Source: Chloroflexota bacterium (GTDB lineage Bacteria; Chloroflexota; Limnocylindria; Limnocylindrales; CSP1-4). From it: 13,520 nucleotides of DNA. Made by a program: the position numbers and the translations under genes. The stretch spans positions 1-13,520 of the forward strand of contig VBFZ01000004.1 of NCBI GenBank assembly GCA_005880805.1, in the 5' to 3' direction. Under the pieces are notes generated by a model. The model was not told where the DNA came from. It saw nothing but the letters and a program-made list of their open reading frames with translations, and made no database searches. This document shows positions 4,845 to 11,506 of this stretch, piece by piece (positions within the stretch are counted from its first letter, which is position 1; each line of letters begins with the position of its first letter).

Positions 4845-6389
4845 TCAGGTGCAGGTCAGCCCGGCTTTCGGGGCTTTCAGGTCGATCACGTAGTCGTCCA
4901 CGGCCGAGGCGATGCACGAGCTGAAGAAGTAGGCCGTGTGGCCCTCCCCACGACGGGTCAGGAGACTCGCCGGGCTGAGCTGCCGCGCCAGCGACTGCGA
5001 CCAGGCGTAGGGCGTCGCCGGATCGCCCGTCGAGCCGACAACGACGATCGGTGGCGCGCCATCCGCCGCGATGGGGGCGGGAATTCGATCCGGGGGCACG
5101 GGCCACATGGCGCAATCGACCTCGTCCCATGCGAAGAGCGGCCCGAAGCGGGGCGCGTCCTTCGCCCAGGCCTGCGCCTTGGCGGGAATGGCGGAGGGGT
5201 CGCGCGCGGCCGGGAAGTCGAGGCAGGAAACGGCGCGATTCGCGTCGATGAGGTTCGAGTAGCTGCCATCCGAGCGCCTCCCGTTCAGGGGGTCGGTCAG
5301 GAGCAGGAGCAGCGAGCCGTCGCCTCGTTCGGCAAGCGCGAGGGCACTCGCGAGAACGCCCCACCCGCCCCTGGAATACAGCGAACCAGCCACCGCTTCC
5401 CAGGCGTACGTCGGCCCGACGAGACGGTCATCCTCGATGGCTCGAGCCGGCAGGGGCTTGGCATCGATGCGGCGCATGAGCGCGTCAAAGGCCGGGCCCG
5501 GCTTTCCACGCTCGCGGAACGGGCAGGTCGCCCGTCTGGCGCAGTCGGCCAGGAATCGGTTGAAGGCAGCCTCGAACGACCGTGCCTGCTGGTGGTGGAG
5601 CTCGTCCAGGTCGAGGGTCGGGTCGACGGCACCATCCAGGACCAGGGCGCGAACGCGATCGGGGAAGAGCTGCGCGTAGTAGGCGCCGATCAGGGTTCCG
5701 TAGGACAGCCCGAGATAGGTCAGCTTCTGGTCGCCGAGGGCAGCGCGCAGGCGGTCCAGATCGCGGGCGACGTTCTCGGTCCCGACGTATGGCAGGAGCT
5801 CGCCATTGCGACGCTGGCATCCCTCGACGAACGTCCGCTCGCCGTCGAGGAGCTGGCTCCGTTCGGCGGCCGTGTCCGGCGTGCTGTCGATCGCGAGGAA
5901 GTGGTCGAGGTTGTCGACACAGCGGATCTCCGAGCTCTGGTTGATTCCCCGCGGGTCGAAGCCGACGATGTCGAACCGGTCGCGGATGTCCTTCGGGAAT
6001 GACGACGCCGACCCGCGGACGAAATCGATCCCCGAGCCGCCGGGGCCGCCGGGGTTGATCACCAGCGAGCCGATCCGGCGCTTGGGATCCGCAGCCGCCA
6101 GCCGGACCGCCGCGAGGCGGATGGACGGTCCCGCCGGATTGGCGTAGTCGCGGGGCACCAGGATCGAGCCGCACTCGAGGCCGCTGCCGCAGTCGCTCCA
6201 GGCGATCGGAGTGACCGCTGGCACGCCCCGTGGCGATGGCGCGGGCGACAGGGTCGCGGGCGTGTTGCCCGAAGGTTGGGCGGAAGGCGCCGTTGACCCG
6301 CTCACCGATGGCGACGGGTTTGGGGCAATGCCGCACGCCCCGAGGAAGACGGCAAGGAGGAATCCGGCCGCGGTGCGAGGCCTCCTCAC
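4845..6389 (-). CDS. TAP-family alpha/beta-hydrolase lipoprotein (proline/tripeptidyl aminopeptidase-like)
   Basis: Predicted exported serine peptidase of the tripeptidyl-aminopeptidase-like group, acting outside the membrane on short peptides. The 514 residues begin with a lipoprotein signal (basic MRRPR, hydrophobic core, lipobox LGAC with Cys19), then a Pro/Ser/Thr-rich linker (about 21-60). The hydrolase domain shows INPGGPGGSG (111-120, oxyanion region), FDPRG (144-148) and nucleophile motif GLSYGT with Ser229. Asp456 (GSTGDPATPY) and His484 (GEGHTAY) in the C-terminal TAP domain complete the triad. Six or more cysteines could form disulfides. The GTG start at 6389 overlaps the stop of the ECF ATPase gene (GTGA), so it is the last gene of the ECF operon. 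Substrate is unknown; with a nucleoside hydrolase and importer upstream, a general scavenging role is an inference. Confidence 0.88.
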   Translation of the reverse strand: MRRPRTAAGFLLAVFLGACGIAPNPSPSVSGSTAPSAQPSGNTPATLSPAPSPRGVPAVTPIAWSDCGSGLECGSILVPRDYANPAGPSIRLAAVRLAAADPKRRIGSLVINPGGPGGSGIDFVRGSASSFPKDIRDRFDIVGFDPRGINQSSEIRCVDNLDHFLAIDSTPDTAAERSQLLDGERTFVEGCQRRNGELLPYVGTENVARDLDRLRAALGDQKLTYLGLSYGTLIGAYYAQLFPDRVRALVLDGAVDPTLDLDELHHQQARSFEAAFNRFLADCARRATCPFRERGKPGPAFDALMRRIDAKPLPARAIEDDRLVGPTYAWEAVAGSLYSRGGWGVLASALALAERGDGSLLLLLTDPLNGRRSDGSYSNLIDANRAVSCLDFPAARDPSAIPAKAQAWAKDAPRFGPLFAWDEVDCAMWPVPPDRIPAPIAADGAPPIVVVGSTGDPATPYAWSQSLARQLSPASLLTRRGEGHTAYFFSSCIASAVDDYVIDLKAPKAGLTCT

Positions 6390-7210
6390 GAGGCGGCGAC
6401 CTTGCGCTGGCTGAGTGCCTCGACGAGCAGTGCGTCAGTTGGCGTCGAACCAACGCCCGCCCGGACTCCAATCCTTGCGGGGAGGGGAGGCTCGAGGTAC
6501 GTCGACGCCAGAGCGTCCCACGACTCGCGGGCGAAGACCTCGCTCGGAGTCCCGTCGAGGATGATCCGGCCGGCACGCATGACGACAACGCGCTCGAAGG
6601 ACTCCGCGACGAACCGCATGTCGTGGCTGATGCCGATGACGGTGCGCCCGGTATCCGCGAGATCGGACACGATCTTCTGGACGCGGGCGACCCCCCGTGC
6701 GTCCTGGCCGGTCGTGGGCTCGTCGAGGAGGACGATCGGCGTGCGCATTGCGAGCACGGAGGCCAGCGCCAGCAGCTTCCGACGCGAATAGCCAAGGTCG
6801 TAGGGGTTTGTGTCCGCCTGACCGGTCAGGCCGACCGCCTCGAGCGCCGCGTAGACGGCCTGCTCGACCTCCACCTGCGCCATTCCGATGTTGCGCGGCC
6901 CGAAGGCGACCTCCGCCTTCACGCGCCCGGCGAAGATCTGGCGGTCCGGATTCTGGAAGGCAAGCCCGACCCGCGAGGCCAGGTGGGCGACGTGCACGCC
7001 CACCGTGTCGAGGCCATCCAGGAGGATCCGGCCGGTCGTCGGCCGGAGCAGCCCGTTGAAGTGCCGCACGAGCGTGGACTTGCCGCTCCCGTTCTGGCCC
7101 ACGATCGCGATGCGGTGACCGCGCGGAATCTGAAGATCGACATCGGCGAGCGCGTGGGTGCCGTCCGGGTACACGAACGACACGTTCTCTACGACGATCT
7201 CCGCGGTCAT
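6386..7210 (-). CDS. ecfA2: ECF transporter ATPase, second copy, degenerate signature motif
   Basis: ATP-binding subunit of an energy-coupling-factor importer. ATG 7210 overlaps the stop of the first ATPase gene (ATGA); a much longer frame extending to 8110 is open upstream but is only the other-frame shadow of that gene. The 274 residues carry Walker A GQNGSGKST (38-46), Q-loop FQNPDRQIFA (Gln86), Walker B VLLDEPTTGQD (160-170, Glu164) and the switch His196 (GISHDM). The expected LSGGQ is replaced by LGYSRRK (139-145), so this subunit probably contributes one weak ATP site to a heterodimer with the preceding gene product. The C-terminal about 40 residues (PPLPARIG onward) are the usual variable tail. 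The stop overlaps the downstream lipoprotein gene by four bases. Confidence 0.92.
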   Translation of the reverse strand: MTAEIVVENVSFVYPDGTHALADVDLQIPRGHRIAIVGQNGSGKSTLVRHFNGLLRPTTGRILLDGLDTVGVHVAHLASRVGLAFQNPDRQIFAGRVKAEVAFGPRNIGMAQVEVEQAVYAALEAVGLTGQADTNPYDLGYSRRKLLALASVLAMRTPIVLLDEPTTGQDARGVARVQKIVSDLADTGRTVIGISHDMRFVAESFERVVVMRAGRIILDGTPSEVFARESWDALASTYLEPPLPARIGVRAGVGSTPTDALLVEALSQRKVAAS

Positions 7211-8070
7211 TCGCGAGCCCCGACCGCCGCCTGGACGCCCAATGCCGGTCCCCAGGAGGCGTCGAAAGAGATGCCTGCCTCGGCCAGGGCGGCTCGAAGC
7301 CGAATGTCGGATGGAGGCTCGACCCCGAGCGCCGGCAGCGCAGGATCGGCGAGGACCTCCGCTGCGGGACCCGACTTCGCGATCTTCCCATCGACAAGGA
7401 CGACGACCTCGTCGGCCATCCGCGCCAGCAGGTCGGTCTTGTGCTCGACCATCAGGATCGCGGTCCCGGTCTCGGCCGCGAGATCTGCAAGCGCATCGCC
7501 AACCAGTCGTGTCCCGAGCGGATCGAGCTGGCTGGTCGGCTCGTCGAGAACGAGCGTCCCAGGGCGCAAGGCAAGGACCGAACCGAGAGCGACCAGCTGT
7601 GCCTGGCCGCCTGACAACCGCGCGGGGTCGCGAGGGAGGAGGTCGCGAACCCCCACGAGGTCCGCGGCCCATTCGACTCGTGTCGCGACTTCGCCCAGCG
7701 GCAGTCCGAGGTTCCGAGGCCCGAAGGCGATTTCCTCGTAGACGGTCACGGATGTGCCGGACAGCTGCGTGACCGGGTTCTGGAAGAGGATCCCGACCCG
7801 CTGGCCAAGGTCTGCGGCGCTGAGCGTCCGCGTGTCGACGCCGTCCTGCTCGACGGTGCCGTCGAGCCGGCCGCCGATCGCGAGCGGTGCCAGCCCGGCC
7901 GCGACGAGGCAGAGCGTGCTCTTGCCTGCCTCGTTCGGGCCGACGACGCCCACGATCCGCCCTTCCGCGAGCTCGAGGTCGATCCCCTGCAGGACGTTCG
8001 CGGAGGTCCCGACGTAGCCGTAGCTGACGTCGCGGAGCGATAGCCGGGGAGCGGGCGTGGACGCGCTCAT
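7207..8070 (-). CDS. ecfA1: ECF transporter ATPase, first copy, canonical motifs
   Basis: Partner ATPase of the ECF module. ATG 8070 overlaps the ecfT stop (ATGA); a longer in-frame extension up to 8304 lies inside ecfT and is rejected. The 287 residues contain Walker A GPNEAGKST (44-52), Q-loop FQNPVTQL (Gln97), intact signature LSGGQ (152-156), Walker B LVLDE (173-177, Glu177) and switch His210 (MVEHK). The LFQNP and EEIAFGPRNLGLP stretches are typical of cobalt/ECF-type ATPases. With its partner it should drive the EcfT scaffold and the S-component encoded upstream. The Ala/Gly-rich C-terminal 40 residues look poorly conserved. Confidence 0.93.
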   Translation of the reverse strand: MSASTPAPRLSLRDVSYGYVGTSANVLQGIDLELAEGRIVGVVGPNEAGKSTLCLVAAGLAPLAIGGRLDGTVEQDGVDTRTLSAADLGQRVGILFQNPVTQLSGTSVTVYEEIAFGPRNLGLPLGEVATRVEWAADLVGVRDLLPRDPARLSGGQAQLVALGSVLALRPGTLVLDEPTSQLDPLGTRLVGDALADLAAETGTAILMVEHKTDLLARMADEVVVLVDGKIAKSGPAAEVLADPALPALGVEPPSDIRLRAALAEAGISFDASWGPALGVQAAVGARE

Positions 8071-8879
8071 GGAATCCCGAGTGCGCCCGACACCGATGCC
8101 GCGACCGCAACCACGACGAACACGAGCAGGCCCCAGCGCAGCGCGCGCTGCTGCGAATCGTCGGGCAAGGGCCGCATCGTCGTCCGTCGCGGGGGAGCGG
8201 AGAATGCCCGCGCTTCGAGCGCCAGCGTGCGTTCCTCGACTTCGGTCAGCGCGCTCGAGATCATCGGGGCGGCCAGCGGGACGACACCGCGCACTCGGCG
8301 CCATCGCGCGCCCTCGGTGTCAAGCCCACGAGCGCGTTGCGAGTCGACGATTTCGCCCGCACGCTCCACCAACCGCGGAACCATCCCGATTGCCGCTCCG
8401 ATGACGAACACCGCGCGACGGCCCACGCCGCGCCGCTCGAGGTCGGTCAGCAGGTCATCGGTCGGCGTGGTGAGGGAGAAAACCGCGACCGAGAGGGCGA
8501 AGGCCAGAACGCGAAGCGTCGCCTGGGCCGCGGCGGTCAGACCCGTCCACGTCGGGGCCAGCGGGCCGATCGAAACGATCGTGTCCGTAGCGCCGGGAAA
8601 CAGGAACGTGTTGATGAGGATGATCGACGCGACGAGTGGGATGGTGGCCAGCGCGAACGGGACCATCCGGCGACCGATCCCGGCGCTCGCGGCCGTCGCC
8701 GTGACCACGAGCAGGACCAGGATCGGCCCCGTCCACCCGCGAACGAGGAAGGCGATGCCCGCTTCTGCGAGGGCGATCGCGAGCTTGGTCGTTGGGTTCA
8801 GCCCCGCGTAGCCGCCGGCGACAGGGCGCCGGACGTAGTCGGGGATTCGCTCGCTGGCGCTGGGGTCGGGATCGGTCAG
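8067..8879 (-). CDS. ecfT: EcfT transmembrane scaffold of the ECF importer, probable CTG start
   Basis: EcfT links the substrate-binding S-component to the two ATPases. The first standard start is GTG 8708 (213 residues), but translation continues upstream in frame to the stop at 8925-8927, and this extension holds the family's N-terminal LNPTTKLAIAL segment and first membrane helix. No ATG, GTG or TTG lies in it. CTG 8877-8879 has a GGAG (8886-8889) six bases upstream on the coding strand and would give 270 residues, the usual EcfT size. Numbered from CTG, helices are at about 31-58, 73-95, 110-138, 155-170 and 246-264, and the coupling motifs are Ala-Arg-Gly at 183-185 (RARGLD) and Ala-Arg-Ala at 223-225 (EARAF). 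Both ends of the gene fit the operon: the stop overlaps ecfA1. Confidence 0.85.
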   Translation of the reverse strand: MTDPDPSASERIPDYVRRPVAGGYAGLNPTTKLAIALAEAGIAFLVRGWTGPILVLLVVTATAASAGIGRRMVPFALATIPLVASIILINTFLFPGATDTIVSIGPLAPTWTGLTAAAQATLRVLAFALSVAVFSLTTPTDDLLTDLERRGVGRRAVFVIGAAIGMVPRLVERAGEIVDSQRARGLDTEGARWRRVRGVVPLAAPMISSALTEVEERTLALEARAFSAPPRRTTMRPLPDDSQQRALRWGLLVFVVVAVAASVSGALGIP

Positions 8880-8889
8880 ATCGGGCTCC
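8877..8889 (-). promoter_or_regulatory. Ribosome-binding site and CTG codon proposed for ecfT
   Basis: On the - strand GGAG (8889-8886), a six-base spacer and CTG (8879-8877) form a well-spaced start. There is no standard start codon in the 72 in-frame codons between the upstream TAA and GTG 8708, although that stretch encodes conserved EcfT sequence. Other in-frame CTG codons (8889-8891, 8799-8801) lack such a site. N-terminal protein data could decide. Confidence 0.5.
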
Positions 8890-8924
8890 AGGTCAGAGGA
8901 ATGTGCGGACCTAACGGACGACGC

Positions 8925-9743
8925 TTATGTGGCCGGCGAGACCGCGCGCTCCCCGAGCGGGTAGCGGGCGATAACCCGGCGGGAGAGGCTGGACAGCACG
9001 ATGAAGACGACGAAGCTCGTGATGGTCTTGTCGATCGGGTCGCTGAACAGGCCCTGGCCGAGTGACGCCTTGAGCACGTCGGCGCCGCCCTGTCGAAGTG
9101 CCGCGACGATCACGTCGGTCCCACTGCCGGTGACACCGCCGAAGACATAGGCGGAAATCGGCGCAGACACGAGCGCGGCAACGATGCCGGTGGCCGCGCC
9201 TGCCGCCGCCACCCAAAAGCCTGCCAGGTCCCGCCGGATATAAATGAAGGCGGCGACGACCAGCGCCGCGGCAATGGCGATCGCGGCGGCTGCCGTGTAA
9301 ACCCATGAGGGGTAGCCGCCGACGCTGGGGTCGGTGTAGGCGGGGTTATTGAGGATCGGCACGACAAGCAGGATCACGATCGCCGCGGCGATGACGGCGG
9401 CAAGCAGGAGCTGGGTACCGGTCGCCGGCCGGGGCCGGTACACGCCCAGGTACCCCCATAGGCCGGCCAGGAGGCCGATCACACCGGCGACGATGGCGAA
9501 CGGGCCGATGGTGCCGCCACCGATCCCGGGCGCGTACTGCCAGATGAGGTTGGCCAGGATGCCCGTCAGTGCGCCCGCGATCGGCCCGGCGAGCACGCCC
9601 ACGAGGATCGTGCCGATCGAGTCCAGATAGATCGGGAGCTTGAGGACCTGCTGGACCGTGTACCCGAGGACGATGTTGATCGCGATCGCCACGGGCATCA
9701 GCACGATCACCCGCGTCGTGAACTGCCGCGAGAGCCAATCCAT
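8925..9743 (-). CDS. ECF transporter S-component, enlarged, substrate unknown
   Basis: Membrane protein that would bind the substrate and dock on the EcfT/ATPase module. The 272 residues start MDWLSRQFTTRV. The YLDSIGTILVGVLAGPIAGALTG region (39-61) and SAPISAYVFGGVTGSGTDV (193-211) are typical of vitamin/nucleobase-type S-components. Hydrophobic segments are at about 10-30, 40-68 (two), 78-101, 110-131, 147-170, 175-200 and 238-255, roughly eight rather than the usual six, and the protein is longer than the common 180-200 residues. A strong ribosome site GAGGAG lies about 7 bases before ATG 9743. The upstream neighbour is a nucleoside hydrolase, which suggests a nucleoside, nucleobase or pentose substrate. 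The TAA stop is in the same frame as ecfT. Confidence 0.85.
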   Translation of the reverse strand: MDWLSRQFTTRVIVLMPVAIAINIVLGYTVQQVLKLPIYLDSIGTILVGVLAGPIAGALTGILANLIWQYAPGIGGGTIGPFAIVAGVIGLLAGLWGYLGVYRPRPATGTQLLLAAVIAAAIVILLVVPILNNPAYTDPSVGGYPSWVYTAAAAIAIAAALVVAAFIYIRRDLAGFWVAAAGAATGIVAALVSAPISAYVFGGVTGSGTDVIVAALRQGGADVLKASLGQGLFSDPIDKTITSFVVFIVLSSLSRRVIARYPLGERAVSPAT

Positions 9744-9782
9744 GTCCGTGCTCCTCTTCGGGGCCTGGGGTCCGCCGTTCCC

Positions 9783-10832
9783 TCAGCTTGCCACGTTTAC
9801 GAGGCGCTCCGCCAGCCCGCCGACGCGCTCGATGAAGCGGTCGAGGAAGACGCTCGCGTTGGCCTCGACAGCAACGTCCACGTTCGGTGGCCGGCCCCAC
9901 ACGCGCCGCCAGTCGGTGACCGTTTCGCCGGTCGTGAGCGTCCCGCCAAGCTCCACGTCGACCGTCAGCGCCTCGGTGCGCACGAGCGAGGGGTCGAGCG
10001 CCGCAGCCAGGGCCAGCGGATCGTGGATGAATGCGCCATAGAAGCCGTCGTAGCGGGAGTGGAACTCCATGTAGAAGCGCAGCGCGTCTGCGATGAAACG
10101 CACGATCGGATTGGACGCCACCGAGCGGTCGTCATGCGCCCCATGCGACGTGGCGTCCTCGGGCTGCGAACCCGCGCGACGCGCCAGGCGGACCATGTGC
10201 TCGGGCGTGAACTTGGCGCGTTCGGTCACGTCAAGACCGAGCGCGACGGGTCGCGACTCGACCCGATCCGACCACGCGGTGAAGGCCACCTTGGCGGCTT
10301 CCGGGTCGCAGTGGATGTTCCACTCGACCGTCGGCGCGGTGTTGCCGGGCGCCCGGTAGGCGCCACCCATCAGCACCCAGCGCCGCAGTAGCCGCGGGAG
10401 CTCGGGCTCACGCAGGACGGCGACGGCAAGATTGGTCAGCGGCCCGAGCGTGACCAGGGTCAGTTCTCCGGGCCGCGCACGCGCCTCCGCGACGATCAGG
10501 TCGGCGGCATGTCGCTCTGAGAGCGGTTGGCGCGCCGGCGGCAGCTCGGCGTATCCGAGACCGCGCGGACCGTGGGTTTCGGGGGTCGTCTGGACGGGCC
10601 GGACGAGGGGCATCTCGCGGCCCAGGGCGACCTCGACGTCCTCACAGCCCGCGAGCTCGAGGACGGCTCGCGTGTTCTCGGCGACCTGACGGGCGTCGAC
10701 GTTCCCACCGACGCACGTCACCGCGACGATCTGCGCTTCCGCCGACGCGCACGCGTACAGGAGAGCGAGGCTGTCGTCGATTCCGGTATCGCAATCGATG
10801 ATCAGGGGGACGCCGTCGACCACGCCGGGCAT
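9783..10832 (-). CDS. Inosine-uridine-type nucleoside hydrolase
   Basis: Cleaves the N-glycosidic bond of ribonucleosides to ribose and base in the cytoplasm; a calcium-dependent family. The 349 residues begin with the metal motif IIDCDTGIDD (Asp13, Asp15, Asp19, Asp20), followed by LGPLTNLAVA (129-138), MGGAYRAPGN (155-164), EWNIHCDPEAA (170-180) and the late His270-Asp271 (FIHDPLALAAALDP). All expected metal and catalytic residues are present. ATG 10832 begins one base after the stop of the methyltransferase gene; a longer in-frame start at 10904 would overlap that gene by about 70 bases and adds low-complexity sequence, so it is rejected. The 39-base gap to the S-component gene, which has its own strong ribosome site, keeps both in one unit. 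Whether it prefers purine, pyrimidine or both cannot be told. Confidence 0.93.
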   Translation of the reverse strand: MPGVVDGVPLIIDCDTGIDDSLALLYACASAEAQIVAVTCVGGNVDARQVAENTRAVLELAGCEDVEVALGREMPLVRPVQTTPETHGPRGLGYAELPPARQPLSERHAADLIVAEARARPGELTLVTLGPLTNLAVAVLREPELPRLLRRWVLMGGAYRAPGNTAPTVEWNIHCDPEAAKVAFTAWSDRVESRPVALGLDVTERAKFTPEHMVRLARRAGSQPEDATSHGAHDDRSVASNPIVRFIADALRFYMEFHSRYDGFYGAFIHDPLALAAALDPSLVRTEALTVDVELGGTLTTGETVTDWRRVWGRPPNVDVAVEANASVFLDRFIERVGGLAERLVNVAS

Positions 10833-10833
10833 G

Positions 10834-11403
10834 CTAGCCGATGGGCCCGGTCCGGCCGTCCTTCCGGAAGAGCGCAAGCCACGCCCTTCGTTCCCGGCCG
10901 ACACGCAGGCGGCGAGCCCAGCTTGAGTTCGAGGCCTCGACGTCGGCCTGCGACGCCTCCCGGCTTTCCACCAGCCTCATGCCGGCCGTGACGAACGCAT
11001 CACGCATGCACGCCTCCGCGCCTGGGACGCCGGCCGGACCGACGGCCGTCCGATCTCGCTCCTCGACCGAAAACAGGGCCTGAAGTGAGCCACCGGGCGC
11101 GACGAGCGCGGCCAGACCCTCGACGACGGCCCGGTCGAGACCCAGGACACCGCGCAGCAGCGATCCCCAGGGGAAGGTGACCGTCACGACCTCGGCGGCG
11201 CCAATCAGCTCGAACGGCGGCGCCTCCGCCGACGCCAGGACGAACAGCGCGTTCGGCAGGCCACCCTTCGATGCAGGCCTGGAAGCGCGCCTCGACGTGG
11301 AGATCAACGGCGGGTGGCTGGCGTCGATGCCGATCACCAGCGTGTGAGGGGACTGCGCGGCCCGGCGGACGACGGCACGACCGTCACCCGCTCCGACATC
11401 CAC
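10834..11403 (-). CDS. KamB/NpmA-like 16S rRNA (A1408) methyltransferase, N-terminus interrupted
   Basis: SAM-dependent methyltransferase of the family that can methylate N1 of A1408 in 16S rRNA and so block some aminoglycosides. The part open from GTG 11403 is 189 residues and starts directly at SAM motif I (DVGAGDGR). Further family features are KGGLPNALFVLASAEAPP (46-63), FPWGSLLRGVLG (77-88, holding the first base-stacking Trp) and NSSWARRL (159-166, second Trp). Upstream codons continue the family pattern to ATG 11484 but pass one TAA at 11437-11439, so the first 28 residues are either lost or the gene is dead. From 11484 the length would be about 216 codons, matching KamB. The stop TAG is one base before the nucleoside hydrolase ATG. 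Whether GTG 11403 yields a folded protein is doubtful, since strand 1 would be cut. Confidence 0.75.
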   Translation of the reverse strand: MDVGAGDGRAVVRRAAQSPHTLVIGIDASHPPLISTSRRASRPASKGGLPNALFVLASAEAPPFELIGAAEVVTVTFPWGSLLRGVLGLDRAVVEGLAALVAPGGSLQALFSVEERDRTAVGPAGVPGAEACMRDAFVTAGMRLVESREASQADVEASNSSWARRLRVGRERRAWLALFRKDGRTGPIG

Positions 11404-11436
11404 GACGACGCCGCGGCCGTCCCTCAGATTGGCGAG

Positions 11437-11484
11437 TTAGCCGACGTCGACCTCGAAGAGACGGCGGCCCACGATCTGCTTCAT
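11437..11484 (-). pseudogene. Detached 5' end of the KamB-like gene ending in an in-frame TAA
   Basis: ATG 11484 opens MKQIVGRRLFEVDVG and then TAA (11439-11437), in the same frame as the methyltransferase, followed directly by LANLRDGRGVVVDVGAGDG. This resembles the KamB start, in which a GKRVQEF-like segment leads through a short helix into VVLDVGTGDG, at the right spacing. One base change (for example TAA from CAA or GAA) would restore a full-length gene. Explanations are a recent nonsense mutation, a sequencing error, or read-through/re-initiation. Confidence 0.6.
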
Positions 11485-11490
11485 CGCCGG

Positions 11491-11500
11491 AATCTACACT
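11491..11500. promoter_or_regulatory. Overlapping divergent -10 boxes, probably leaderless both ways
   Basis: Only 22 bases (11485-11506) separate the ATG of the KamB-like gene (-) from the GTG of the purK fusion (+). In this gap TACACT (11495-11500) reads as a -10 box for the + strand and TAGATT (11496-11491 on the - strand) for the other. Each ends 6 bases before its own start codon, so transcription would begin at or next to the start codon. Neither gene has a usable Shine-Dalgarno at the right distance. Clear -35 boxes were not found. Confidence 0.5.
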
Positions 11501-11506
11501 CCACCC

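Noticed and set aside
4657..4893. 78-codon frame in the convergent gap
   Set aside because: No motif or coupling, irregular composition, and it overlaps the end of the hydrolase gene.
4938..6002. Long open frame on + inside the hydrolase gene
   Set aside because: It is antisense to a gene with a full catalytic triad and lipobox; it shows no motifs and is a GC-driven shadow.
6230..7741. 503-codon open frame on + across the ABC ATPase genes
   Set aside because: The opposite strand has all ATPase motifs in two overlapping genes; this frame is Arg/Pro/Ser-rich noise.
7211..8110. Possible 300-residue N-terminal extension of the second ECF ATPase
   Set aside because: It is an out-of-frame Arg-rich reading of the first ATPase gene; the ATPase proper starts at ATG 7210 in an ATGA overlap.
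10833..10904. Earlier start for the nucleoside hydrolase
   Set aside because: It adds 24 low-complexity residues and overlaps the methyltransferase gene; ATG 10832 lies just before the conserved Asp motif.
10834..11403. Calling an active aminoglycoside-resistance gene
   Set aside because: The N-terminus is interrupted by a stop and family membership alone does not show activity.
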